NCBI GenBank assembly: GCA_026392045.1
Contig: JAPLCU010000188.1
Coordinates: forward strand, 1 to 47,731
Reading direction: 5' to 3'
Length of the DNA stretch: 47,731 bases
DNA from: Armatimonadota bacterium
GTDB taxonomy: Bacteria > Armatimonadota > UBA5829
Below are positions 18,504 through 25,596 of the stretch, piece by piece. Made by a program: the position numbers and the translations under genes. Within the stretch, counting starts at the first letter, position 1; every line of letters starts with the position of its first letter. Below the pieces are notes generated by a model that searched no databases, had not been told where the DNA came from, and was given only the letters and a program-made list of their open reading frames with translations.

Positions 18504-19625
18504 TTATTTTTCCATTCTATTGTGTTTAATGAGTAACCGCTTGTAAATATTAACACCGTTTACAGCAACTGACATACTTATAGTATTATCCCAGCCTTCT
18601 GGTCTTCCAAAGTCATAAGAACAGCCAACAATTTCAAACTGCTCAGGATTGTATTTATCTAAAAAAGTAATCGGCACGCCCATTACACCTTTATAGTCAC
18701 TTGGTATTGCATCAGTAAAAGGCACTTCTATTGCCTCGTAATTGTCATATTTACAATATGCTTTTTTACCCTTAATTTCTTTATGCTTGCTATACTTCAA
18801 ATTGTCTTCCATAGTCATAAGCGGCAATGGTTGATGACGACGTCCGTGGTCAAGATTAGTAAGCCACAAGCAATTATTAGTAGCAACAATTCTATCTCCA
18901 TTTTCATCTATTCTAGCTTCTGTTCCGTACAAGTCATAGGCTTCAGGAACAATGAATCCAGAAATCCATCTTCCCATCCCATTGCCAAGCCATGCTTCAT
19001 TGTTTTGAATTTTTTGGAATACTTCTTTATAAGTTATGCAATTAATATTGCCGATAATCAAAAAATATATGTTATAATCAAAAAGTTGTTTGACATACTC
19101 TCGAAACAAACTGAACGGCGGATTTGTTATCACGATGTCGGATTTTTTGAGCAAATTCACACACTCATCACTGCGAAAGTCACCGTCGCCTTCAAGCGGT
19201 GTCCATTCGTTATGTTTGTTTGCCTTTAACTGCATGGCGACATCATTCAAGTTGAACTCGCCGTCGCCGTCTAAGTCGCCCACTTCATTGATAATAAATT
19301 TGTTGGCGGTTATCTTGGGGCGGCCTTTTGATTTCGTGAGAGTCGCGTCATTGCCAAACAAACCTAGTTGCGTATTGGCTACAGGCGAGGGTTTGTAGCT
19401 GGTGGTGATAAGCTGTTTTAATCCAAGATTGTTGAAATTGAGAACGAAATAGCGAAAAAAATTGCTCTCGTAAGGATCGTCGCAGTTGCAGTAAACAACC
19501 TGACCTCGGAATACATCGGGGTCATATTCCAGGTACGCCTCAATCTCTTTCTGAATATCGCTGTATTGGGTATAAAACTCGTCGTTCTTTGCCTGTTTTG
19601 CATTTGTAAGATTGCTGTTTGCCAT
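18504..19625 (-). CDS. Adenine-specific DNA methyltransferase, EcoRI-methylase family
   Basis: A 373-residue protein matching the M.EcoRI family along its length: [19 protein letters not shown], a GDGDFRS segment, and the catalytic motif IV TNPPF (167-171). Such enzymes make N6-methyladenine. A short Asp-rich stretch [12 protein letters not shown] (118-128) looks like an EF-hand loop, but I believe similar sequence occurs in relatives. No strong ribosome binding site precedes ATG 19625. It is the first gene of a two-gene cassette with the DUF262-HNH nuclease, and an IS3 remnant lies 15 nt upstream of its start. The target site is unknown. Confidence 0.92.
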   Translation of the reverse strand: MANSNLTNAKQAKNDEFYTQYSDIQKEIEAYLEYDPDVFRGQVVYCNCDDPYESNFFRYFVLNFNNLGLKQLITTSYKPSPVANTQLGLFGNDATLTKSKGRPKITANKFIINEVGDLDGDGEFNLNDVAMQLKANKHNEWTPLEGDGDFRSDECVNLLKKSDIVITNPPFSLFREYVKQLFDYNIYFLIIGNINCITYKEVFQKIQNNEAWLGNGMGRWISGFIVPEAYDLYGTEARIDENGDRIVATNNCLWLTNLDHGRRHQPLPLMTMEDNLKYSKHKEIKGKKAYCKYDNYEAIEVPFTDAIPSDYKGVMGVPITFLDKYNPEQFEIVGCSYDFGRPEGWDNTISMSVAVNGVNIYKRLLIKHNRMEK

Positions 19626-19640
19626 AACTTATTTTATTGT

Positions 19641-19755
19641 TGACCTGCGCAGCTTAAATTGTTCACATTGTTTCTAAGCTGCCGCCTTTAACTTGTATTG
19701 CGCTTCAAACTCATCCGGCTCATATAGCCCAGAGTCGAATGAAGTCTTACTCTCC
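19641..19755 (-). mobile_element. IS3-family remnant: 3' end of transposase OrfB plus terminal repeat
   Basis: Read on the minus strand, one frame gives RLHSTLGYMS and the next gives PDEFEAQYKLKAAA then a stop (TAG at 19674-19676). Together these match the usual C-terminus of IS3-family OrfB (R-hydrophobic-HSxLGYxSPxEFE), with one nucleotide missing between the halves. Past the stop, the sequence to 19641 begins TGACCTGCGC on the plus strand, as expected for an IS3 end starting TG. The rest of the element is gone. An alternative is that the 27-codon open frame MESKTSFDSG... is a real small gene, which I consider less likely. Confidence 0.55.
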
Positions 19756-19776
19756 ATTATAGCATAACTTGTTCTT

Positions 19777-19853
19777 TCGGTAACAAGTTTCCCGAAATAC
19801 CGAATATCAGACTTTCCCTTCTATTCCCTGTTCCCTGTCACCTGTTCCCTATA
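19777..19853. repeat. Palindrome half-site and GGGAACA heptamers (inverted)
   Basis: Contains TTTCCCGAAA (half of the 26-bp palindrome), then about five 7-bp units that read GGGAACA, GGTGACA, GGGAACA, GGGAATA, GAAGGGA on the minus strand. The same ordered series of units occurs at 5784-5820 (with GGTTACA), so it moved as a block. Confidence 0.8.
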
Positions 19854-19855
19854 AA

Positions 19856-19941
19856 TGGTGGGCGAGGTGGGAGTCGAACCCACATGAGCTTACGCTCGGA
19901 GGATTTTAAGTCCGCTGTGTCTGCCATTCCACCACTCGCCC
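19856..19941 (-). tRNA. tRNA-Leu (anticodon TAA), CCA encoded
   Basis: The acceptor stem pairs GGGCGAG with CTCGCCC, the loop CTTAAAA has anticodon TAA, there is a long variable arm (CCGAGCGTAAGCTCATG), a T-loop TTCGACT and an encoded CCA. The anticodon stem (GCGGA/TCCTC) has one C-T mismatch, so it should be checked for function. Its promoter is at 19952-19980. Confidence 0.94.
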
Positions 19942-19951
19942 AGCACATGTC

Positions 19952-19980
19952 AGTGTACCAAAACGAGTAACCTCTGTCAA
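19952..19980 (-). promoter_or_regulatory. Predicted promoter of tRNA-Leu(TAA)
   Basis: On the minus strand TTGACA (19975-19980), a 17-nt spacer and TACACT (19952-19957) lie 10 nt before the tRNA. Confidence 0.7.
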
Positions 19981-20064
19981 CCGAAAATATATTTATTGCA
20001 GAGCTGGTTAAAAAGACTAGTGCGTGGTATAATGAAGTATCTTATTAGTTAAGGGGCTTACGCA

Positions 20065-20628
20065 ATGTCTGTGGAGAATGATGGCGCGGTCAGAGACACG
20101 GCGGAATACGCGGAGATGGTGGCGGATTTCTTTGTGGAGTCCATTCGTAAGGCGGCCACAAAGGCTATGGCAGGCAACTACCATGGCGAGGAAATCACGC
20201 CATCGTTGATGGAAGTCCTGCAGCATATATATTTGCGGGGGGCGTCGGCCATGCGTGAAATCGCGGCGGCTATGGAGATTAGCCTTTCGGCAGCAAGCCA
20301 GTTGGTGGAACGGCTCGTGAAGAAGGGGCTTGTTACGAGAAGAGAGGATGCGTCCGATAGGCGTTTGACCTGCATCGAACTCACAGAGTCCGGCAGTTGT
20401 GTCGTCAAAGCTATGCGTGAACGCCGTTCGGCATGGTTCAATGCCATTGTGAGCGCGATGCCGCAGGCTAATCAGAAGTGTTTTCTTGAGGGTCTCGAAA
20501 GTTTTTTGCAGGTGTCCCTGGCCGATGAGGAGAACTTAGATAGGGCGTGTATTAAGTGCGGTATGGAGCACGTGTCGTCCTGTGTGATCAGCAAGATCAA
20601 GATAGAGCGGGCAGAGTCCCGAAAATAG
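20065..20628 (+). CDS. MarR-family regulator with C-terminal cysteine cluster
   Basis: A 187-residue winged-helix protein. The DNA-binding part is AMREIAAAMEISLSAASQLVERLVKKGLVTRREDASDRRLTCIELTESG (taken as helix-turn-helix plus wing with the family DxRRxxI/L element). After the dimerisation helices comes Cys162-x2-Cys165-x7-Cys173 with His169, an unusual tail for MarR proteins and able to hold a metal or Fe-S cluster. iscU and nfu follow directly, so I infer a SufR/IscR-like regulator of Fe-S assembly. TATAAT at 20028-20033 is a candidate -10 box for its own promoter. Confidence 0.85.
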   Translation: MSVENDGAVRDTAEYAEMVADFFVESIRKAATKAMAGNYHGEEITPSLMEVLQHIYLRGASAMREIAAAMEISLSAASQLVERLVKKGLVTRREDASDRRLTCIELTESGSCVVKAMRERRSAWFNAIVSAMPQANQKCFLEGLESFLQVSLADEENLDRACIKCGMEHVSSCVISKIKIERAESRK

Positions 20629-20664
20629 TGATAGTGTATAATATTGAATGAGGGAGTGGTTAAT

Positions 20665-21099
20665 ATGGATCAGGCTTATAGCTCAAAAGTTATGGAGCAT
20701 TTTGCGAACCCGCGAAATGTTGGAGAGATACCGGATGCGGACGGCATCGGGAAAGTGGGCAATGCCATTTGTGGGGATATCATGAATATGTATATCAAGG
20801 TTGAGAACAATATCATCACGGATGTTAAGTTCAAGACCTTTGGATGCGGCGCGGCGATAGCCACCAGCAGCATGTCCACTGAGATGATAATGGGCAAGAC
20901 TATTGAAGAAGCGCTTGAGCTTACCAATGACGCCGTTGCCGAGGCTCTTGGCGGTCTGCCTAGAGTGAAAATGCACTGTTCGGTGCTTGCCGAGCAGGCC
21001 GTGCGAAGCGCGATTGACGATTATCTGAAGAAGACCACCGGTAAGGGTATTGAAATGAAGCGTGATGAAGAGCTTCACCACTGTGTGATCGAGAATTAA
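20665..21099 (+). CDS. iscU: Fe-S cluster assembly scaffold, IscU/NifU N-terminal type
   Basis: A 144-residue scaffold on which [2Fe-2S] clusters are built. The three ligand cysteines are Cys36 (in AICGD, with Asp38), Cys61 (FGCGAAIATSS) and Cys105 (VKMHCSVLAE), nearly the same positions as in E. coli IscU. I placed the start at ATG 20665 because GAGGGAG lies between it and an upstream in-frame TTG. TATAAT at 20637-20642 could give it its own promoter. No cysteine desulfurase (IscS/NifS) is in the window. Confidence 0.95.
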   Translation: MDQAYSSKVMEHFANPRNVGEIPDADGIGKVGNAICGDIMNMYIKVENNIITDVKFKTFGCGAAIATSSMSTEMIMGKTIEEALELTNDAVAEALGGLPRVKMHCSVLAEQAVRSAIDDYLKKTTGKGIEMKRDEELHHCVIEN

Positions 21100-21116
21100 T
21101 TTTAAGGAGCATAATA

Positions 21117-21365
21117 ATGACGCAACAAACAAACACCGATCTGCGCGATAGGGTGCAGGCAGTTCTTGAGCAGGTAAGACCAAATCTTCAATCGGACGGC
21201 GGCGACGTCGAGCTGGTTGATATCGTGGACGGAGTCGCAAAAGTAAGGCTTCAGGGCGCTTGCCACGGTTGTCCGATGGCTTCAATGACCCTACAGATGG
21301 GTATTGAGAGAGTAATCAAAAGCCAGATACCGGAAATAACGGCCGTGGAGAAGGTAGAGGACTAA
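21117..21365 (+). CDS. NifU C-terminal/Nfu-type Fe-S carrier
   Basis: An 82-residue Nfu domain: VRPNLQSDGGDVELVDI and the cluster-binding Cys49-x2-Cys52 in GACHGCPMA. Dimers carry a [4Fe-4S] cluster to apoproteins. TTTTAAGGAGC sits before the ATG and a strong intrinsic terminator lies 45 nt after the stop, so it ends the MarR-iscU-nfu unit. Confidence 0.95.
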   Translation: MTQQTNTDLRDRVQAVLEQVRPNLQSDGGDVELVDIVDGVAKVRLQGACHGCPMASMTLQMGIERVIKSQIPEITAVEKVED

Positions 21366-21410
21366 AGCTGACCATCCGGGACTAATTGGTTGATTTGTAA
21401 TGCAAAGAAA

Positions 21411-21436
21411 CCCCGATTTAATCGGGGCTTCTTTTT
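21411..21436 (+). terminator. Rho-independent terminator after nfu
   Basis: Stem CCCCGAT (21411-21417) pairs with ATCGGGG (21421-21427), followed by CTTCTTTTT. It closes the Fe-S assembly unit. Confidence 0.9.
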
Positions 21437-21825
21437 CGCGTCTTAATCCTCAGCTGGCGGCGCTAGTTGAACCGCCCTAAAGATTGATGGCCCGGACGCT
21501 CGGGCAGTTTTGGGGAGTCCATATTTGAATCGTCGGGTGACCGGTAGTCCACAAGGTAGTTTCTAAAAGAATCCCACCATTACGGATGTGTTACCAAAGC
21601 CAATATCCCGCGTGCTCATTAAGGATTATCCCCGATGCTTGAGCGGCAAACGGTAGTTTATTTTGTGCTCTCATAAATATTTTGCCACGCAATTGCACCA
21701 GGTATACCTGGTAATTATGCCAGTAATTGCAAAGAATATGCAGGTATTCCTACCGTTGCCGCAGAAACAAGTTAGTGATGCGCAGGTTTCGGCAGATATA
21801 CAGCTGCAATAAAAGGTGGTAATTT
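21437..21825 (+). other. Structured 390-nt intergenic region before the nitrilase gene
   Basis: No protein gene of normal size. Stem-loops include GGCGG...CCGCC (about 21457-21477), GCCCG-GACGCT-CGGGC (about 21491-21506) and a perfect ACCAGGTATACCTGGT palindrome (21697-21712) nested in GCAATT...AATTGC. A 31-codon open frame (ATG 21717 to TAA 21812) ends at the nitrilase ribosome binding site AAAGGTGG. I could not match it to 6S RNA, SRP RNA, RNase P or a riboswitch I know. It may be a small RNA or a long regulated leader. Confidence 0.4.
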
Positions 21826-22635
21826 ATGAATAACATAAAAGTAGCCGCTTACCAGATGCAGGTAAGCAATGATATAGAAGCCAACTTCGCCAAAATTAAA
21901 GCGGGAATCGAGCGGGCTGCGGGATCTGGCGCTAAAATTATCGCTCTTCCTGAGTGCGCGCTGCCGGGTTACCCATCATATTATGGCATCACATCTAGTG
22001 ACATCAATCACGTGCGCATAGCTGAGCTCAACGCTGAAGTATGTGATGTGGCTGCGGCGAATAATATCTGGGTGGCGCTGGGGACAATTGTCATGAGCTC
22101 AGAGGGTCTGCTGAACTCGGCGCTGGTGATCGCTGACGATGGCAGTATTGCAGGCAGATACGATAAGCTTCACCTGATGCCCGAAGATAAAAAAATCTTT
22201 GCGCCTGGGGTTGGCGCATACACGTTCGATATGGAAGACGATGTCCGGTTCGGCGTGTTGATTTGCTACGATATCCGTTTCCCGGAGCCGTTCAGGTATC
22301 TTCGCGAGCAGGGCGCGCAGTTTATAGTGGTCATTCTCAATGCCTGCAACGGGGACACGTGGAAGATACCTGTCCTCGAAGGCGCATTCCGCACGAGGGC
22401 TTCGGAGAACAGCTGTTATATCGTGGCAGCAAACGCAGCCGGGCCGTTGCAAATGGCGACCTCAAGGATATGTACGCCGCTTGGTCTCGACCTGGCATCA
22501 GCCAATCAGGACCGCGAGGAAATGCTTATCTCTGATCTGGACCTAACGAAAACCGACTCCGGCTATTTCTTCGACCGCAGGCTGGATCAGTTCAAAATCT
22601 GGGCAAACTTCGAGTCGTTGGTAGGGGATGATTAA
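21826..22635 (+). CDS. Nitrilase-superfamily C-N hydrolase (amidase-like)
   Basis: A 269-residue enzyme with the complete Glu-Lys-Cys triad: Glu43 in LPECALPGY, Lys114 in YDKLHLMPE, Cys147 in LICYDIRFPE. The family hydrolyses amides, carbamoyl groups or nitriles through a thioester on the Cys. The branch with this triad context is mostly omega-amidase or N-carbamoylputrescine amidase-like, and the precise substrate is not readable. AAAGGTGG precedes the ATG. It stands alone between a long structured leader and a repeat tract. Confidence 0.88.
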   Translation: MNNIKVAAYQMQVSNDIEANFAKIKAGIERAAGSGAKIIALPECALPGYPSYYGITSSDINHVRIAELNAEVCDVAAANNIWVALGTIVMSSEGLLNSALVIADDGSIAGRYDKLHLMPEDKKIFAPGVGAYTFDMEDDVRFGVLICYDIRFPEPFRYLREQGAQFIVVILNACNGDTWKIPVLEGAFRTRASENSCYIVAANAAGPLQMATSRICTPLGLDLASANQDREEMLISDLDLTKTDSGYFFDRRLDQFKIWANFESLVGDD

Positions 22636-22655
22636 TCACGAAAGCACGACCAGAA

Positions 22656-22750
22656 CGGGCTGGATTGCAAATCCGCCCGAACGAGGTTAATGGCTCAGCG
22701 GGAGCTTCGCCCTCCCTTCTATTCCCTGTTCCCTAATCCCTATTCCCTGT
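22656..22750. repeat. Repeat tract: GATTGCAAATC element, 26-bp element, TTCCCTA heptamers
   Basis: 22660-22682 is the GATTGCAAATCCGCCCGAAC repeat, 22692-22716 the GGCTCAGCGGGAGC element, and up to 22750 a TTCCCTG/TTCCCTA array with 7-bp period. The order element-then-array is as at positions 251 and 10892. Confidence 0.85.
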
Positions 22751-22768
22751 TCGCGGTTTACCGCGAAC
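22749..22768. terminator. Perfect hairpin containing the lipoprotein stop codon
   Basis: GTTCGCGGT and ACCGCGAAC form a 9-bp stem with a 2-nt loop. The TAA stop codon of the minus-strand lipoprotein gene (22758-22760) lies at the tip. There is no T-tract on either side, so intrinsic termination is uncertain. Confidence 0.45.
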
Positions 22769-23483
22769 TAACCGTCTGGACTTCAATCGTCCAAGACTCG
22801 ATGTCGAGGTCGGGGTCTGATAGCATTAGGTTGGGGGCGTCGATGTCGGTGTCTGTGTAGACGCGGTCGATGGTAGTGTCCACGTTGACAAAGTCCTGAC
22901 CGCTGGGGCCGAGGCCGTCTATCTGGCGAGGAACCACCAGCTCATTGAGGTCCGGAAATGCATTTGTAGTGATAAAGTTGATGTTTAGCTGCCTGATCTG
23001 ATCAGCGGGAATCGCAGCGGTTGCTATCTGGCTGAAATCGATAATAAATCTGATGGCGGATCCGCCGTCCAGCAGTTCATAGATGATTAGAGGTTGCGGC
23101 GAAGTGAGATTAAGGAAATAACTTCCGGGCAGCACGCCGTATAGATTTCCTTGCGGATTTGCGGCATCATATTGGATAAAAGATGTTAGGCCGATGCTGT
23201 GTTGCGCGTCTTGAGACGTCACCCAAACTGTACCGCTGTATTCCGGGTATAGCGCCATCAGAGGCCCGGTGTTTGGGTTTGCATCGTTATCTATGGCAAT
23301 GAAATAGTGCCGTGCGATTTTTGGGTCGAACTGGTCTTGCGGCGCTATCTGACCGCGCACCTTGAGGGTGAGCACAAGCTGCTTGCCGGTGGTAGTGGGA
23401 GTTGTCGGAAACTTGGCGCATCCGATTAGCGTAAATATAATGGCTGTGGCAATGAGTAAAATTGTTGTCCGATAAATATTCAT
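22758..23483 (-). CDS. Putative lipoprotein of unknown function
   Basis: A 241-residue protein starting MNIYRTTILLIATAIIF with lipobox LIGC, so it should be cleaved, lipidated and exported. The rest is beta-rich and begins with a KQLVLTLKVRGQI strand; it includes IAIDNDANPNTGP, as seen in bacterial surface proteins with repeated beta domains, but I do not recognise a family. ATG 23483 is preceded by GAGGT; the open frame upstream to 23651 runs through lnt on the other strand and is ignored. It is divergent from lnt, with only 28 nt between the two starts. Lnt would complete lipoprotein acylation. Confidence 0.75.
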   Translation of the reverse strand: MNIYRTTILLIATAIIFTLIGCAKFPTTPTTTGKQLVLTLKVRGQIAPQDQFDPKIARHYFIAIDNDANPNTGPLMALYPEYSGTVWVTSQDAQHSIGLTSFIQYDAANPQGNLYGVLPGSYFLNLTSPQPLIIYELLDGGSAIRFIIDFSQIATAAIPADQIRQLNINFITTNAFPDLNELVVPRQIDGLGPSGQDFVNVDTTIDRVYTDTDIDAPNLMLSDPDLDIESWTIEVQTVSSR

Positions 23484-23511
23484 GAGCTTAACCTCAATTA
23501 TAGCGTAAATA

Positions 23512-24999
23512 ATGAAAAAACGTAATCTCTGTCTTGCAATAATTTCTGGAATCATAATGGCCCTGGCGATGCCGAAGCCGGGAATATGGCCGCTCGCCTG
23601 GGTTGGGCTGGCGCCGTTATTTGTGGCAATGCGCGCAAGCGCTCCTCGCACGGCCGCCCTTTATGGTTTCGTGATGGCGGCGGTATACTTCGGCATTATT
23701 TGTTTTTGGCTGACTATTTTTGGGTATCTGCCGTGGTTTGCATCTGTTCTTGTGCTTATGGCAGTGCCGGCGGCTGTTTTCGCGGCCGTTTCAAGCAGAC
23801 TAATGCCGAATAAGATTGGACTCTGGGGATATATCGCCGTGCCTGCTGTGTGGACAGCTATGCAGTGGATGCGCTCGTTGGGTCCGTTGGGCTTTACCTG
23901 GGGCAGCTTTGCGCATCTGCAGGCCAATGTGCCGAGTATTGTTCAATTGGGCTCAGTTACAGGCCCCTGGGGGATAGATTTTCTGATATGTCTCTTTAAC
24001 CTCGCGCTTGCAAATGCGATATTTCCTGCCCCGGCCAGGCGCCGGTTCGCTCCGATTGCCGCTGCTTCAATAATCGCGCTTGCCGTGATAGCGGGAGGCA
24101 ATTTAGCTATCGAATCGGCGCCAAAGCCTAAGACCGGCGCAAATATCGCCATCATTCAAGGCGACTTGCCCCATGAGGTTGATATATCGCCTGAGTATCT
24201 CACAATTGCCTACAGGCGTTACGCCGATATGACACGCAAAGCCTCAGCGAGCGGCGCCGATATTGTTGTGTGGCCGGAAACCGCTCTGCCTGTGCGAATA
24301 ACCGGCGCTTGGGATTCATTGGTAAGCGATACGGCGAGAAAGAACCGAGTAAATTGCATCATTGGCGGGTTAGATCCTTCGAGCGATCCTTATGAACCGA
24401 GAAGCTATAACGCCGCGCTATTCTATGACAGGCTCGGGCGCAAGACGGGGGCTTACCACAAGGTTCATTTGGTGCCTTATGGCGAATATGTCCCACTTCG
24501 CAAGCAAATGCCCTGGTTGGAGCGCTATGGCGTGCGGCCCGTTGATGTGCTGCCGGGGAAGTCATTCTCGGTAGCGCCGACAGAGATGGGCGGGGTGGGG
24601 GTCAGCATCTGCTTCGAATCGCTTTTTCCTCAAATATCGCGATTAGAGACACGAAACAGCGCCTCGATGCTCATCGTTATGACCAACGATTCATGGTTCC
24701 TGCAAACACAGGCCGCGCGCGGCCATTTGATGATGGCTAAACTGCGAGCTGTCGAAAACAGGCGCTATTTGATAAGAGCGGCAGGCACGGGCATATCCGC
24801 AATAATTGACCCTTACGGAAGATCGGTGACCGAACTGGACATATTTAGAAGCGGCATCGTTTCAGGACGAATCTCGCCCTTGCACACATTCACGATATAC
24901 ACGCGCATAGGCGACACATTTGCCTATGCCTGTGTATTGGTCGCGCTGTGTGCATTGGGTATCAGCTTGCGCCGCTCATGCAAACCCTCAGTGGGTTAG
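23512..24999 (+). CDS. lnt: Apolipoprotein N-acyltransferase
   Basis: A 495-residue inner-membrane enzyme that adds the third acyl chain to lipoproteins. About six N-terminal membrane helices (to around residue 200) precede a periplasmic nitrilase-like domain with the triad Glu256 (VWPETALP), Lys317 (YHKVHLVPYGEYVP) and Cys367 (SICFESLFP), and a final membrane helix. The spacing matches E. coli Lnt (267/335/387). Its presence supports a diderm host. The last 4 nt overlap the convergent small gene. Confidence 0.95.
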   Translation: MKKRNLCLAIISGIIMALAMPKPGIWPLAWVGLAPLFVAMRASAPRTAALYGFVMAAVYFGIICFWLTIFGYLPWFASVLVLMAVPAAVFAAVSSRLMPNKIGLWGYIAVPAVWTAMQWMRSLGPLGFTWGSFAHLQANVPSIVQLGSVTGPWGIDFLICLFNLALANAIFPAPARRRFAPIAAASIIALAVIAGGNLAIESAPKPKTGANIAIIQGDLPHEVDISPEYLTIAYRRYADMTRKASASGADIVVWPETALPVRITGAWDSLVSDTARKNRVNCIIGGLDPSSDPYEPRSYNAALFYDRLGRKTGAYHKVHLVPYGEYVPLRKQMPWLERYGVRPVDVLPGKSFSVAPTEMGGVGVSICFESLFPQISRLETRNSASMLIVMTNDSWFLQTQAARGHLMMAKLRAVENRRYLIRAAGTGISAIIDPYGRSVTELDIFRSGIVSGRISPLHTFTIYTRIGDTFAYACVLVALCALGISLRRSCKPSVG

Positions 25000-25208
25000 T
25001 TGCCTTTTTTTGCAGCGGCCTCTTTGCGCGGCTTCTTCGTAAAAACGCTTTCAGGAAGCCATACGTTCAACGCAGCTTCTGTCTCCTCATTTCTCTCGAT
25101 CACAGTCGTGATCTCATCAGTCCTCTTTGCCAACTTCAGGGCGCTGTAGACCGATAACCCCGCCAAAAACACCAATGCGCTGATAATTCCTATAGCCACA
25201 TCTGCCAT
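24996..25208 (-). CDS. Small single-pass membrane protein
   Basis: A 70-residue protein: an N-terminal hydrophobic helix (VAIGIISALVFLAGLSVY) and a charged cytoplasmic tail ending in KKPRKEAAAKKGN. A very strong AAGGAGGA lies before ATG 25208, which is why I take it as real despite its size. It converges on lnt (4-nt overlap). The family is not recognised. Confidence 0.7.
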   Translation of the reverse strand: MADVAIGIISALVFLAGLSVYSALKLAKRTDEITTVIERNEETEAALNVWLPESVFTKKPRKEAAAKKGN

Positions 25209-25289
25209 TATTCATTCCTCCTTGCCCGAGACTCTATCAATGATTTTCCCAAGGAATGAAGAGTGGAAACGCAGACCGAGAGAATGTAG

Positions 25290-25530
25290 GTGTTGGGTGT
25301 TGGGTGTTGGGTGTTGGGTGTTGGGTGTTGGGTGTTGGGTGATGGGTGTTGGGTGATGGGTGTTGGGTGTTGGGTGTTGGAAGTTGGGTGTTGGGTGATG
25401 GGTGATGGGTGTTGGGTGATGGGTGATGGGTGTTGGGTGGTGGGTGTTGGGTGTTGGGAGTTGGGTGTTGGGTGAAGGGAGAAGGGGGTTGGGTGTTGGG
25501 TGTTGGGGAGGGCGAAGCTCCCGCTGAGCC
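25290..25530. repeat. Long heptamer array (GTGTTGG)n with 26-bp element, inverted
   Basis: About 31 units of 7 bp (GTGTTGG, with GTGATGG and GAGTTGG variants) run from 25290 to 25508. The inverted GGCTCAGCGGGAGC element closes it at 25505-25530. This is the complement of the array at 276-375. Because 7 is not a multiple of 3, all reading frames stay open; these ORFs are artefacts. Confidence 0.95.
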
Positions 25531-25561
25531 GTTTGATTACTTCGGTATAGATGTTGAAGTT

Positions 25562-25587
25562 GTTTCGGGAAACCCCTTTCCCGAAAC
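25562..25587. repeat. 26-bp palindrome GTTTCGGGAAA-CCCC-TTTCCCGAAAC
   Basis: A perfect copy with 11-bp arms, just downstream of the hemA stop codon. Confidence 0.92.
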
Positions 25588-25596
25588 CCCAGCAAT

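Noticed and set aside
18504-19625. EF-hand or dockerin-like [12 protein letters not shown] in the adenine methyltransferase as sign of a fusion
   Set aside because: The stretch is embedded in otherwise normal family sequence, and I believe similar Asp-rich loops occur in relatives; calcium binding is not supported.
21437-21825. 6S RNA, guanidine riboswitch or RNase P RNA
   Set aside because: None of the conserved cores I know could be matched; only generic hairpins are seen.
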